From Acidimicrobiia bacterium (GTDB lineage: Bacteria > Actinomycetota > Acidimicrobiia > Spongiisociales > UBA11373): a stretch of 64,000 nucleotides of DNA. Shown here piece by piece: positions 34,990 to 43,405 of this stretch. A program made the position numbers and the translations under genes. Position 1 is the stretch's first letter, and each line of letters opens with the position of its first letter. The stretch lies in NCBI GenBank assembly GCA_029263095.1, contig JAJCYA010000047.1:33840-97839 (forward strand). The letters are read 5' to 3'. The notes below the pieces were generated by a model, which was given only the letters and a program-made list of their open reading frames with translations, was not told the DNA's origin and ran no database searches.

Positions 34990-35165
34990 ACCCTAAGCGT
35001 CGGCGCCCCTCCCCCCATTCCGCTGTTGCCGATGCTGCATTCGAACTGACCTCGGAGAACCTCTCTCCGACGCTTGATCCACAGGCAGAACCCAGCGCTC
35101 CGGGCGCTGATACGTCGGCGGAACTCGATGATCCCGGCGGTGACGATCCAACCAAACCGGTGTAG
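34973..35165 (+). other. G7 slippery site and -1 frame C-terminal extension
   Basis: In the reading frame the run is A-GG GGG GGA, that is the slippery heptamer G-GGG-GGA (34974-34980). In the -1 frame 61 codons are open, starting AGA at 34980: RRLDPKRRRPSPHSAVADAA, then an acidic Pro-rich stretch, ending DDPTKPV and TAG at 35163-35165. The final bases GGTGTAGGCACG are identical to those ending the cassette A gene (31419-31430). This may be a lesion, phase variation by run-length change, programmed frameshifting or an assembly error; the sequence alone cannot say. Confidence 0.7.
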
Positions 35166-35187
35166 GCACGAAACAGGGCGGCCGTCT

Positions 35188-35262
35188 TGGAGCCGGGGAG
35201 GGGATTTGAACCCCTGACCTGCTCATTACGAGTGAGCTGCTCTACCCCTGAGCTACCCCGGC
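35188..35262 (-). tRNA. tRNA-Thr(CGU)
   Basis: The minus strand folds as a full tRNA: acceptor GCCGGGG/CCCCGGC, D arm with AGCTCAGGGGTAGAGC, anticodon stem GCTCA/TGAGC with loop CTCGTAA (anticodon CGT), and T arm GGGG-TTCAAAT-CCCC. CCA is encoded (35190-35188). It reads ACG threonine codons. It lies between the surface-protein cassettes and the sigma factor gene; tRNA genes are common integration sites, but no attachment repeat was seen. Confidence 0.95.
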
Positions 35263-35373
35263 GAGCGCCGTGAGTGTAAACCCGTGTCACCGGCCACCGA
35301 TCACCTGCCCAGCGGCCGAATGATCAAAGTCGGCAAGCAGCCACCTGCGGCTGAGCACCGGGTGGTATCCCCT

Positions 35374-35379
35374 AACCTT
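35374..35379 (+). promoter_or_regulatory. Putative -10 element of the sigma factor operon
   Basis: TAACCT lies 38 bases before the sigma factor start, with room for a short leader and the CCAGGAG ribosome-binding site. The match is to the TA(A/G)CCT pattern seen before other genes here, not to an SigR-type GGAAT/GTT promoter. Confidence 0.35.
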
Positions 35380-35411
35380 GACATCCTGCCGACATTCCAG
35401 GAGTGGCGCCC

Positions 35412-35978
35412 GTGGCCGATCAAGCCACCTTCGAATCCGACGTCGAGGAGTTCATCCCGCAGCTGTACTCCGCGGCTCTGCGTATGACGCGCAACCCGGC
35501 AGACGCAGAGGACGTGCTCCAGGAAGCGTTGCTCAAGGCGTACCGCGGCTACCACACCTTCAAGGCGGGAACGAACCTCAAGGCTTGGCTGTACCGCATC
35601 CTGACCAACACCTTCATCAACAAGTACCGGCAGAAGAGCCGCCGCCCGGCCGAGGTGGAACTGGGCGAGCTCGAGGACCTCTACCTGTTCAAGCGGCTCG
35701 GCGATTCCGGCACAGGGGGCGCTTCGCGATCGGCAGAGGAGGAGGCTCTCGACCAGTTCGTCGATCTGGACATCAAGGCGGCGGTCGAGGCGCTCCCCGA
35801 GAATTTCAGATTGCCCGTCTTGTTGGCCGATGTAGAAGGGTTCTCCTATAAGGAGATCGCCGAGATCATGGACGTTCCGATCGGGACTGTGATGAGCAGG
35901 CTCCATCGGGGAAGAAAGCAGTTGCAGCGTGCGTTATGGCAGGTGGCTGAAGAACGAGGCATTGGAACAAGCTCATGA
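35412..35978 (+). CDS. ECF RNA polymerase sigma factor, SigR/SigH type
   Basis: 188-residue group 4 sigma factor. Region 2 (about residues 15-85) includes [20 protein letters not shown], and region 4 (about 120-180) has the helix-turn-helix [21 protein letters not shown]. It is closest in pattern to SigR/SigH, which control thiol-oxidative and heat stress genes in actinomycetes. The gene immediately downstream encodes an RsrA-like zinc anti-sigma factor, which supports that role. GTG at 35412 is chosen for its spacing of 8 from GGAG; GTG at 35403 overlaps that site. Stop and next start overlap (ATGA). Confidence 0.92.
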   Translation: MADQATFESDVEEFIPQLYSAALRMTRNPADAEDVLQEALLKAYRGYHTFKAGTNLKAWLYRILTNTFINKYRQKSRRPAEVELGELEDLYLFKRLGDSGTGGASRSAEEEALDQFVDLDIKAAVEALPENFRLPVLLADVEGFSYKEIAEIMDVPIGTVMSRLHRGRKQLQRALWQVAEERGIGTSS

Positions 35979-36250
35979 AGCCAGATTGCCGCGAGGCTCA
36001 AGCAGAGGTGTATACCTACCTAGATGGCGAGATGGGGTTCTTCCGCAAGTGGCGCATGAAACGCCATCTACGGGACTGCCCACCGTGCGCCGACGGCTTT
36101 TCGTTCGAATCGAAGCTTCAGCAGAAGGTGCGCGAGGACTGTGTCGAAGACGTTCCCGAGGAACTTATGGTCCGCGTAAAGACGTTCTTGCGGCAGAATG
36201 GTCCGACCGATCCGTCGGCCGACCCGACTGCAGGAGGTTCAGATGTCTGA
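35975..36250 (+). CDS. Zinc-binding anti-sigma factor, RsrA-like
   Basis: 91 residues. The ZAS zinc motif is complete: Cys5, His31, Cys35 and Cys38 (RHLRDCPPC). The spacing (26, 4, 3) is the same as Cys11-His37-Cys41-Cys44 of Streptomyces RsrA, whose zinc is lost and a disulphide formed on oxidation, freeing SigR. The protein is therefore predicted to hold the co-encoded sigma factor inactive until thiol oxidation. It overlaps the sigma gene by 4 bases (ATGA), typical for such pairs. The stop overlaps the start of the next small gene. Confidence 0.9.
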   Translation: MKPDCREAQAEVYTYLDGEMGFFRKWRMKRHLRDCPPCADGFSFESKLQQKVREDCVEDVPEELMVRVKTFLRQNGPTDPSADPTAGGSDV

Positions 36251-36434
36251 AATAATGAAGGGCAACCGGGTCCAAGGGAAGCTGCGCGCTCCCAAGAAGC
36301 ACGAGGGCGTGCGGGTGTGCATCGAGAAGGAATGCGCAACACGACTCTCCAGCTACAACAAACGGGACCACTGCTACGCACACGCACCGACTCGCTTCCC
36401 CCGTCTGCGCGGCCGGGTCGCTCCCGAGTCCTGA
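36243..36434 (+). CDS. Small zinc-finger-like protein in the sigma operon
   Basis: 63 residues. Cys26, Cys31, Cys44 and His47 (VCIEKECATRL then HCYAH) form a likely zinc site; the N-terminus and end are basic. The L-S-x-Y-N-x-x-D-x-C-x-x-H pattern occurs in actinobacterial regulatory proteins, but the function is not known to me. It has one of the best ribosome-binding sites in the window (AGGAGG 36232-36237, 5 bases before the ATG) and overlaps the anti-sigma gene, so it is made with the sigma/anti-sigma pair. It could be an accessory redox sensor, an RNA polymerase partner or a nucleic-acid binder. Confidence 0.75.
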   Translation: MSEIMKGNRVQGKLRAPKKHEGVRVCIEKECATRLSSYNKRDHCYAHAPTRFPRLRGRVAPES

Positions 36435-36463
36435 TCGGGATTCGAAGCCGGGTCCTCGCCGGG

Positions 36464-36469
36464 TAACCT
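36464..36469 (+). promoter_or_regulatory. Putative -10 element, leaderless start
   Basis: TAACCT is followed by 7 bases and the ATG at 36477 (a GTG lies at 36474). The distance fits a leaderless transcript of the small membrane protein gene. Confidence 0.4.
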
Positions 36470-36476
36470 GGCGGTG

Positions 36477-36737
36477 ATGCACCGTTTCCGTTTCTTCGTT
36501 GCCGCACTCCTCGTGTTCTTTGTGGTTGGGGTCGCCCCCGCCATCGCCCAAGAGGAGACGACCGATGAGAACGCCCCTGCGGTCGTGGTCAGCGACGACA
36601 GCGCAACCGTTGAGGAAGACGCTTGGACATTCCGGTATCTGGTGCCGAGCCTGCTCGGAGCTTCGGGTATCGCCATCGCGGGCGTCGCTCTCGGGTATGC
36701 CGTGAGGATTCGGGGCCGTTACCGCGTGACCCCGTGA
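36477..36737 (+). CDS. Small secreted/membrane protein, function unknown
   Basis: About 86 residues. An N-terminal signal-like helix (FFVAALLVFFVVGVAPAIA) ends in a plausible AIA cleavage site. An acidic segment (QEETTDENAPAVVV) follows, then a second hydrophobic helix (about 55-78) and a basic end RIRGRYRVTP. The mature form would be a single-pass protein with a short acidic outer part. ATG at 36477 or GTG at 36474. It overlaps the metalloprotease gene by 4 bases (GTGA), which suggests coupled expression. No family recognised. Confidence 0.65.
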   Translation: MHRFRFFVAALLVFFVVGVAPAIAQEETTDENAPAVVVSDDSATVEEDAWTFRYLVPSLLGASGIAIAGVALGYAVRIRGRYRVTP

Positions 36738-37762
36738 GCGCCGTCAATTGGAAGCTCGCTGCCCGCGTCGCCGGGCGGTTCAGCGGTTCGCACCCGCTCG
36801 AATCCACATACCACTTCCGCCAGTTCGAGCGTCGCGCCACCGATCTGGTAGCCCGCGCTGCCGAACTCGCCTCGGCCGAGACCGGTATCGACTGGGTGGG
36901 TGACCCTGTGGTCGCCGTCGTGACTCGCAACGAGTGGGCCCAGACGAACCTCCAGAGTTTTGGAACCCTGCTGGCTTCGGCCGAGGAGCACATCAAGAAC
37001 ACCGGTTTCGGCAACCGATTGACATCGCGGCTCCTGGGTGCAGAGGTTGGGGCGCTCGTTGGGATTCTGGCCAAGCGAGTTCTGGGCCAATACGAGCTCG
37101 TGCTCCCATCCGAGGATGGCGGCGACGGCGACACCGTCATGTTTGTGGGAGTCAATGTCCTCGACATGGAACGAAAGAATGAGTTCCGACCTGAGGAGTT
37201 CAGGTTCTGGGTCGCTCTTCACGAGTGCACCCACCGTCTTCAGTTCACCGGGGTTCCGTGGCTGAAGGGGTACTTCCTTGGGCTGGTCGAGGGACTAGTG
37301 GAGACATCCGCTCCCGAGCCGGGAAGAGTGCAGCGGATTCGGGAGGAGATGCGGTCTGCAGCGCGAGAGGGACGCCCGCTCGTCGACGAACGCGGTCTAA
37401 TGGGACTCCTCGCCACTCCCGATCAGCGCGACCTCATCGATCGTGTTCAGGCGCTCATGTCGCTGCTCGAGGGTCATGGCCACGTCGTAATGGATCGAAT
37501 TGGGGCGCGAGTCCTGGTGACGCAGGATCGAATGGCCCGCGTGTTGAAGATGCGACGCAAGGATCCCCGCATGGCTTCCTTCCTGCGACTCACCGGTCTC
37601 GAGATGAAGATGAAGCAGTACGAGCAGGGCGAGCAGTTCATCCTGGCCGTTGAACGCCGGGCGGGTTTCGGCGCACTCGACGCGGTGTGGAGCGGTCCTG
37701 AGGCGCTTCCGACGCTCGACGAGATCAGAGATCCCGACCGGTGGCTGAGCCGGGTGGCATGA
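36734..37762 (+). CDS. Zinc-dependent metalloprotease family (F420-associated, TIGR03624-like)
   Basis: 342 residues. The zinc-protease motif HECTH (His163, Glu164, His167) lies in FWVALHECTHRLQF. The rest matches the actinobacterial family often annotated as coenzyme F420 biosynthesis-associated uncharacterised protein, usually encoded next to tilS and hpt, as here. Neither substrate nor link to F420 is established. GTG at 36734 overlaps the previous stop; the frame is open further left but would run back through the small membrane protein gene. The end overlaps the tilS start (ATGA). Confidence 0.87.
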   Translation: MSAVNWKLAARVAGRFSGSHPLESTYHFRQFERRATDLVARAAELASAETGIDWVGDPVVAVVTRNEWAQTNLQSFGTLLASAEEHIKNTGFGNRLTSRLLGAEVGALVGILAKRVLGQYELVLPSEDGGDGDTVMFVGVNVLDMERKNEFRPEEFRFWVALHECTHRLQFTGVPWLKGYFLGLVEGLVETSAPEPGRVQRIREEMRSAAREGRPLVDERGLMGLLATPDQRDLIDRVQALMSLLEGHGHVVMDRIGARVLVTQDRMARVLKMRRKDPRMASFLRLTGLEMKMKQYEQGEQFILAVERRAGFGALDAVWSGPEALPTLDEIRDPDRWLSRVA

Positions 37763-39018
37763 GCTCGGCAACCGGCCCCCTGCTGATACGGATCCAGGAT
37801 CGGCTGCCGGATGCGCCGGTGATCGTGGCGTTGAGCGGGGGTGCCGACAGCGCCATCCTCGCTTGGGCGGTCGCACGCAGCACGGACCGGGCTCGGGCCG
37901 TCAGTGTGGATCACGGTCTGGCGGGATCGAGTGAACTCATGGAGGCTGCGGCGTCGATTGCAGCGATGCTCGGATTGCCGCACCTGATCGTTGCGGCCGA
38001 ACCGTCGGTCCCCTCGGAGACCGCTCTGCGTGAGACCCGCTATGCAGCCCTCCTGGCGGCCGCCAAGGACGGGGAGGTAATTCTCACCGGTCACACCCTC
38101 GATGATCAGGCAGAAACCGTGCTCGGCAACGTTCTCCGCGGAACCGGCACCGCTGGACTGAGTGGCATCCCGTCGTGGCGCGGTCGATTCTGCAGGCCTC
38201 TTCTCGACGCGGCCCGCTCTGAGGTTCGCCGGCTCGCCGCCGAACTCGGTCTGCCGTTCGTCGATGATCCGCAGAACGCCGATCCGGCGGTGCGACGGAA
38301 TCGGCTCCGGCACGAGACGATTCCCTCGCTCGCCGCCGGGTTCAATCCGAGACTCGTAGAGGCGCTGGGCCGACTCGCCTCCAGTGCGGCAGCCGACGAT
38401 GCCGAACTCGAGGCAAGGGCCGCGACGGTTCCCTTGACCCGCCATGAAGGAGCGGTGCTCATCCCTGCTGCCGCCCTCTTCACACTTCCGGGGGCGATTG
38501 CAGCGCGTGTCGCCAGGAGAGCGTTGCGGGAGGCGCGCGGTCCCCACGCCGGCACAACAGATGAGATATCGGCCGTCCTGAATGCGGTGGGCTCCGTCGC
38601 CACCACGATCGGAGGTGCCGTCGATGTGCGCCGCGAGGGCCCCTGGGTCGTACTCGTCGTCGAGGATCCCCCTATGCCGGAGGCGGTCGAGATCGAGGTG
38701 GGGAGCAAGGTCGGTTTCGGCAACTGGATAGTGAGTGCCGAGACCGGATCGGATTCCATCGGGCGGTTCGGTGTCACGATGGCGCGTCCGGACCGGTTGG
38801 TGGTTCGTACCGCGCCCGCCGACGAGCGGATCCTCATCACGGGTGGTTCGAAGCGTGTTGGTGACGTTCTGGCCGAGGCCGGCGTGCCACGGAGGGTTCG
38901 GCCGATGTGGCCGGTGGTCGAGGCAGATGGGACAATTGCCTGGATCGCGGGTGTCAGAGCAGCACCCACCGTTCTTGGTGCATCCTCGATCACAGTCAGG
39001 GCAAGGAGGAGCTTGTGA
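37759..39018 (+). CDS. tilS: tRNA(Ile)-lysidine synthase
   Basis: 419 residues; ATP-dependent enzyme that converts C34 of tRNA-Ile(CAU) to lysidine so that it reads AUA. The PP-loop is VALSGGADSAIL (SGGADS at residues 26-31), followed by SVDHGL and GHTLDDQAETVL, all expected in TilS. The C-terminal part is diverged but of normal length. ATG at 37759 overlaps the previous stop as ATGA; a GTG at 37741 would add six residues. The stop overlaps the hpt start. Confidence 0.94.
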   Translation: MSSATGPLLIRIQDRLPDAPVIVALSGGADSAILAWAVARSTDRARAVSVDHGLAGSSELMEAAASIAAMLGLPHLIVAAEPSVPSETALRETRYAALLAAAKDGEVILTGHTLDDQAETVLGNVLRGTGTAGLSGIPSWRGRFCRPLLDAARSEVRRLAAELGLPFVDDPQNADPAVRRNRLRHETIPSLAAGFNPRLVEALGRLASSAAADDAELEARAATVPLTRHEGAVLIPAAALFTLPGAIAARVARRALREARGPHAGTTDEISAVLNAVGSVATTIGGAVDVRREGPWVVLVVEDPPMPEAVEIEVGSKVGFGNWIVSAETGSDSIGRFGVTMARPDRLVVRTAPADERILITGGSKRVGDVLAEAGVPRRVRPMWPVVEADGTIAWIAGVRAAPTVLGASSITVRARRSL

Positions 39019-39560
39019 AGGTCGGCAGAACGCTCATCACCGAGGATGAGATCCAGAGGCGTCTGGTGGAGATGGGCGCCGAGATCACCACCGACTACGA
39101 GGGCAAGGATTTGTTGCTGGTGGCGGTGCTCAAGGGTGCCTTTATGGTGATGGCCGATTTGGCGCGCAACATTGCGCTGCCGGTTGATATCGATTTCATG
39201 GCGGTGTCGTCGTATGGAGCAGCCACCCAGACATCTGGAGTTGTCAGGATCCTCAAGGATCTCGATCAGGAAATCGCCGGGCGGCACGTGTTGATCGTCG
39301 AGGACATCATCGACAGCGGGCTGACGCTCGACTACATCAGGCGGAATCTCGAGGTTCGGGCTCCGGCCTCGCTCGAGATCGCAACGCTCCTGCTCAAGAA
39401 AGGCCTACAACGGGTCCCGATCGATGTCAGCTACACGGGCTTTGAGATTCCCCCCGAGTTTGTGATCGGATATGGACTCGATCTTGTCGGGAGGTATCGG
39501 AACCTACCGTATGTGGCGGTGATGGAGGAAGAAGACGACGAGAGTTCGTCTTCAAGCTGA
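39015..39560 (+). CDS. hpt: Hypoxanthine phosphoribosyltransferase
   Basis: 181 residues; salvages hypoxanthine and guanine to IMP and GMP with PRPP. The PRPP loop is VLIVEDIIDSGLTL; the segment LLVAVLKGAFMVMADL is also diagnostic. The GTG at 39015 overlaps the tilS stop (GTGA) and has AGGAGG five bases upstream, which decides it over upstream in-frame starts. It ends in an acidic Glu/Asp/Ser tail. tilS-hpt-ftsH is a widely conserved order. Confidence 0.95.
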   Translation: MKVGRTLITEDEIQRRLVEMGAEITTDYEGKDLLLVAVLKGAFMVMADLARNIALPVDIDFMAVSSYGAATQTSGVVRILKDLDQEIAGRHVLIVEDIIDSGLTLDYIRRNLEVRAPASLEIATLLLKKGLQRVPIDVSYTGFEIPPEFVIGYGLDLVGRYRNLPYVAVMEEEDDESSSSS

Positions 39561-39670
39561 CCGGGGTCCCCGGCCGATAGCGACGTTGCGGCGCAAGATC
39601 TTCCGTACCGTCGCTACGTCGATACCATTGGTCCGCAGTCGAACAGGCGCTTGCGCGCCGGAGGAGAAAC

Positions 39671-41590
39671 GTGAGTCGCACCGTTCGGACGATGCTCGTG
39701 TATCTCGTCGTCATCACTGTCGGTGTGACGATCGTGAACAGCTTCGTGAGTTCGGCGACGGCTCCCTCCGATCTGTCCCTCGATCAGCTGCAAGCGAACG
39801 TGCGCGGCGGCTTGATCACCGAAGTCGTGATCAAGCAGCAATCGAACATCGTCGAGGGCGAGATCAGCGATGGTTCCGGCACCTCGAGCTTTGAGACGAC
39901 GTTCCCGGAGGGTTATGAGGGTGACCTCACCGCGATGCTGCTCGACAACGGTGTGACGGTCGAGACCGATTCGGAGAATCCGACGCTGCTCCAGTGGTTC
40001 CTTGGAACGATTCTGCCGTACATCCTCATCTTCGGCGTGTTCATCTTCATCCTGATGCAACTCCAAGGCGGCGGGAATCGGGTCATGTCCTTCGGGAAGG
40101 CCAAGGCGAAACAGGTGACCCGCGACATGCCGAAGGTCACGTTCAAGGATGTGGCCGGCGCTGCAGAGGCCGTCGAGGAACTCGAGGAGATCAAGGACTT
40201 TCTCGCCAAGCCACAGAAGTTTCGTGCAATGGGAGCCAAGATTCCCAAAGGGGTGCTGCTGTATGGGCCCCCTGGAACCGGCAAGACGCTGTTGGCACGG
40301 GCCGTCGCCGGCGAGGCCGGTGTTCCATTCTTCTCGATCTCAGGTTCCGACTTTGTCGAGATGTTCGTGGGTGTGGGTGCCAGCCGGGTTCGTGACCTTT
40401 TTGAACAGGCCAAGACACAAGCGCCTGCGATCATCTTCATCGACGAGATCGACGCCGTTGGTCGCCACCGCGGCGCAGGTCTCGGTGGCGGGCACGACGA
40501 GCGGGAGCAGACACTGAATCAGTTGCTTGTCGAGATGGACGGCTTCGACGTCAAGACCGGGGTGATTCTCATCGCAGCCACCAACCGGCCCGACATTCTC
40601 GACCCGGCGCTTCTGCGACCGGGCCGTTTCGACCGTCAGATCGTGATCGATCGTCCCGACATCAAGGGTCGCCACGCCATCCTCGAGGTGCACGCCAAGG
40701 GCAAGCCGCTGGCCGATGACATCAACTTGGAAGTGTTGGCCCGGCAGACGCCCGGCTTCACCGGAGCCGATCTCGCCAATGCCATCAACGAGGCTGCACT
40801 GCTGGCGGCTCGGCGCGATCGGGACGTGATCGGCATGGAGGAACTCGAGGAGGCGGTCGATCGTGTGATCGCAGGCCCGGAGCGCCGCAGCCGGGTGATG
40901 TCGGCGGAGGAGAAGGAGATCACGGCGTACCACGAGGGCGGGCATGCCCTTGTCGGATTCGCTCTTCCCAACGCCGATCCGATTCACAAGGTCACGATCA
41001 TTCCGCGAGGCAGAGCCGGTGGGTACACGATGGCGCTTCCTCTCGAGGACCGGAACTACATGCGACGCAGCGAGATGGTGGACAAGCTGGCGATGATGCT
41101 GGGTGGCCGAACGGCAGAGGAGATCATGTTCCTCGACCCCACCACGGGAGCCTCCAACGACATCGAGCAGGCGACGACGCTCGCCCGGCGGATGGTGATG
41201 GAATACGGCATGAGCGATCGGTTGGGACCGATGAAGTACGGCCAGCCTGCAGGAGAAGTGTTCCTGGGTCGCGATTACAACCAGGCTCAGGACTACTCCG
41301 ATGCCGTTGCTTCGATCATCGACGAGGAGGTCCGCTACCTCATCACTCAGGCCCACGAAGAGGCACACACAATCCTCACCACTCACTCCGAGGCGCTGGA
41401 CAGGGTCGCCGAGGCTCTAAAGGATCGCGAGACTCTCGACGGTGACGATGTGCGCGAGATCTTCTTCGACGTTCCCAAGTGGGAGCATGCCGCCGACGGT
41501 TCGGTGCGAATCCAAGCGCCGAATGGCAAAGTGGCCGGGTCATCGGTGGCTGCTCTAAAGGCATCCACCGAAGAGGTTCCCCCTTCCTGA
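39671..41590 (+). CDS. ftsH: ATP-dependent zinc metalloprotease FtsH
   Basis: 639-residue membrane protease for quality control. An N-terminal helix (residues 7-27), an outer domain of about 85 residues and a second helix (about 113-132) precede the AAA+ domain with Walker A GPPGTGKT (about 200), Walker B IIFIDEID and the second-region-of-homology arginines. The zinc site is HEGGH (His421, Glu422, His425); the usual HEAGH has Gly for Ala but the HExxH core is intact. GTG start with GGAGAA upstream. A 110-base gap separates it from hpt, so it may have its own promoter. The stop is at the very start of folP. Confidence 0.97.
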   Translation: MSRTVRTMLVYLVVITVGVTIVNSFVSSATAPSDLSLDQLQANVRGGLITEVVIKQQSNIVEGEISDGSGTSSFETTFPEGYEGDLTAMLLDNGVTVETDSENPTLLQWFLGTILPYILIFGVFIFILMQLQGGGNRVMSFGKAKAKQVTRDMPKVTFKDVAGAAEAVEELEEIKDFLAKPQKFRAMGAKIPKGVLLYGPPGTGKTLLARAVAGEAGVPFFSISGSDFVEMFVGVGASRVRDLFEQAKTQAPAIIFIDEIDAVGRHRGAGLGGGHDEREQTLNQLLVEMDGFDVKTGVILIAATNRPDILDPALLRPGRFDRQIVIDRPDIKGRHAILEVHAKGKPLADDINLEVLARQTPGFTGADLANAINEAALLAARRDRDVIGMEELEEAVDRVIAGPERRSRVMSAEEKEITAYHEGGHALVGFALPNADPIHKVTIIPRGRAGGYTMALPLEDRNYMRRSEMVDKLAMMLGGRTAEEIMFLDPTTGASNDIEQATTLARRMVMEYGMSDRLGPMKYGQPAGEVFLGRDYNQAQDYSDAVASIIDEEVRYLITQAHEEAHTILTTHSEALDRVAEALKDRETLDGDDVREIFFDVPKWEHAADGSVRIQAPNGKVAGSSVAALKASTEEVPPS

Positions 41591-42444
41591 CGATCCGTCG
41601 CCCCCACCGGCCAATCGTCTGGCAGGTTGGCGAGGTAGGTCTTTCCGACAGCAAACACACCCTGGTGATGGGTGTTCTCAACGTGACTCCGGATTCGTTC
41701 TCGGACGGCGGCAGGTTCGTGGAGACCGATGCTGCCATCGCTCATGGCCTGGAGCTCCACGCTACGGGAGCCGATCTTGTCGATGTAGGTGGAGAGTCGA
41801 CCCGACCCGGGGCAGAACCGGTTTCTGCCGCCATCGAGATCGACCGCGTGGTCCCGGTGGTCGCCGCTCTGGCCACCAATGGTGTTGTGGTGTCGGTCGA
41901 CACCTTCAAAGCCGAAGTTGCGGCGGCGGCCCTCGAGGCCGGTGCGTCGATCGTCAACGACGTCACCGCTCTGACAGATCCGAGGATGGCGCCACTCGTT
42001 GCAGAGTGGGGTGCTGGCTTGGTGCTCATGCACATGCAAGGTGAGCCGCAAACGATGCAACAGGACCCCAAGTACGACGATGTCGTGCAGGACGTGGCTC
42101 TGGCACTGCGGAATGCCGCCTCCGCTGCAATCGAGGCCGGCGTGCGCAGGGAGTCGATTTGTCTCGACCCAGGGATAGGGTTCGGAAAAACGCTCGCCCA
42201 CAACCTTGATCTGCTCGCATTGGGGGTGTCTCGTCTTGCGGAGCTGGGATTCCCGGTCCTGGTGGGGGCATCACGGAAATCGTTCCTCGGCGAGATCCTT
42301 GGTCCGATCGAAGATCGCGATCCGGCGTCGACTGCCGCTCACGTGCTCGCAATCGCCGCTGGCGCCTCGATCATCCGGTCACACAATGTGGTCATGGCAC
42401 TGCGAACGGCGCGCGTTGCCGACGCTATCGTTCGAGGGTTGTGA
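41587..42444 (+). CDS. folP: Dihydropteroate synthase
   Basis: About 285 residues; joins p-aminobenzoate to the pterin diphosphate in folate synthesis. Motifs are all present: [52 protein letters not shown] and GASRKSFLG. The start is unclear. The family N-terminus begins about 15-25 residues before MGVLNV, but that stretch has no ATG, GTG or TTG. A CTG at 41587 overlaps the ftsH stop (CTGA) with AGAGG upstream and is my choice. An ATG at 41479 would overlap ftsH by 110 bases; an ATG at 41668 would remove the first strand. Confidence 0.93.
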   Translation: MTIRRPHRPIVWQVGEVGLSDSKHTLVMGVLNVTPDSFSDGGRFVETDAAIAHGLELHATGADLVDVGGESTRPGAEPVSAAIEIDRVVPVVAALATNGVVVSVDTFKAEVAAAALEAGASIVNDVTALTDPRMAPLVAEWGAGLVLMHMQGEPQTMQQDPKYDDVVQDVALALRNAASAAIEAGVRRESICLDPGIGFGKTLAHNLDLLALGVSRLAELGFPVLVGASRKSFLGEILGPIEDRDPASTAAHVLAIAAGASIIRSHNVVMALRTARVADAIVRGL

Positions 42445-42920
42445 TGACAGGTCTTGAGCCGCGCGATTTCACCTGGGTTGTCCAAAGTCGCCTGGCGGTT
42501 TCCGAGCGAATAGGCGGCTGCGGCTTTCAGCACCGCCGTGTCCGTCGTGAGGAGGAGATCGCCTGGCTCAAGAATGCGGGCATCACATCGGTTCTTTCCC
42601 TACTCGAGGGGAACCAGAACATGGCGGCCTACGTGGAATCCGGGCTGGCCACGCACCACGAGCCGCTGTCGGATCTGGACCCAGAGGGGGTCCGTGTGGT
42701 GTTCGACGCAATGGATGTGGCCTTGGCGTCGGCGGGTGCTGTGCTTCTCATCCATCGCGACACCATCGATGATGCTGTGGCCGGGGTGCTGGCGGGTTAT
42801 CTGGTACACAGCCGCCTGATCGAGGACCCGATCGTGGCCATGGCTGCGATTCAGGAGATCCTCAGTAGGCCGCTCGGTCCCGAGGCACGGGCGATCATCC
42901 CCGAGGAAGCGGGAGCCTGA
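42441..42920 (+). CDS. Dual-specificity-phosphatase-like protein lacking the catalytic Cys
   Basis: 159 residues. The layout fits the tyrosine/dual-specificity phosphatase fold: an early RLAVSERIGG segment, a GITSVLSLLEG strand, a central acidic DLDPEGV loop and a P-loop position after strand AVLLIH. There, the HCxxGxxR signature is replaced by HRDTIDDAV (from His105), so the nucleophilic Cys and the phosphate-binding Arg are missing and it cannot be a normal phosphatase. It could be a binding or scaffold protein. GTG at 42441 or ATG at 42444 overlaps the folP stop. It occupies the place where folB is often found. Fold assignment is by eye. Confidence 0.6.
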   Translation: MMTGLEPRDFTWVVQSRLAVSERIGGCGFQHRRVRREEEIAWLKNAGITSVLSLLEGNQNMAAYVESGLATHHEPLSDLDPEGVRVVFDAMDVALASAGAVLLIHRDTIDDAVAGVLAGYLVHSRLIEDPIVAMAAIQEILSRPLGPEARAIIPEEAGA

Positions 42921-42927
42921 GTCGCGA

Positions 42928-43398
42928 GTCGCTATCGGTCTCGGGTCCAATGTTGGGGAGCGCCTCGATCAGCTGCGCGCTGCCACCGAATCTCTGGGAT
43001 CCGAGGGGTCTATCGTCGCTCGCTCATCTATCTGGGAGACGGCTCCGGTCGGTCCTGATCAACCCGACTTTCTCAATGCGGTGATAGTCCTCGATTCGGT
43101 ACTCGGCCCCCGACCCCTGTTGCACCGATGCCTCGACATCGAGCGAGCGGCAGGTCGGCAACGTCGGCAACGGTGGGGTCCCCGAGTGATCGATCTCGAC
43201 ATGCTCCTCTACGGGGACGCGGTGATCGAAGGAGAGGGCTTGCGGGTCCCCCATCCTCGTTTGACCGAACGTCGCTTCGTGCTTGCTCCCCTCGCCGAAG
43301 CATGGCCTTCGGCGAGGGTGCCGGGCCGAGGTGCCGTGGAGGACCTATTGGCAGCGGTTGCAGATCAGGACGCGGTGCGAACAGAGTTGGAGTGGTAG
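42928..43398 (+). CDS. folK: 6-hydroxymethyl-dihydropterin pyrophosphokinase (start codon unclear)
   Basis: About 157 residues; transfers pyrophosphate from ATP to hydroxymethyl-dihydropterin, making the substrate of FolP. The N-terminal motif AIGLGSNVGERL, SSIWETAPVG and the substrate/metal motif RWGPRVIDLDMLLYG are intact, followed by VPHPRLTERRFVLAPL. No ATG, GTG or TTG lies in frame between the upstream stop at 42820 and the conserved N-terminus; the first is GTG 43081, which would delete half of the active site. A tandem 7-base duplication (GAGTCGC twice, 42919-42932) sits exactly where the start should be. I give 42928 (GTC) only as an approximate left end. It may use a rare start, be damaged, or carry a sequence error. 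Confidence 0.82.
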   Translation, partial: VAIGLGSNVGERLDQLRAATESLGSEGSIVARSSIWETAPVGPDQPDFLNAVIVLDSVLGPRPLLHRCLDIERAAGRQRRQRWGPRVIDLDMLLYGDAVIEGEGLRVPHPRLTERRFVLAPLAEAWPSARVPGRGAVEDLLAAVADQDAVRTELEW

Positions 43399-43405
43399 AT
43401 CGGCC

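Noticed and set aside
34990..35165. A separate small gene after the cassette B large gene
   Set aside because: No start codon or ribosome-binding site fits, and the frame joins the upstream gene through the G7 run. A shifted C-terminus explains it better.
35188..35262. tRNA-Thr as attachment site of an integrated island carrying the surface cassettes
   Set aside because: No integrase and no partial tRNA repeat was seen on either side of the cassettes, and their base composition looks like the rest of the window.
35378..35383. TTGACA as the -35 of the sigma factor operon
   Set aside because: A -10 at normal distance would fall on the ribosome-binding site at 35400 and has no matching sequence. 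TAACCT just upstream is the better -10.
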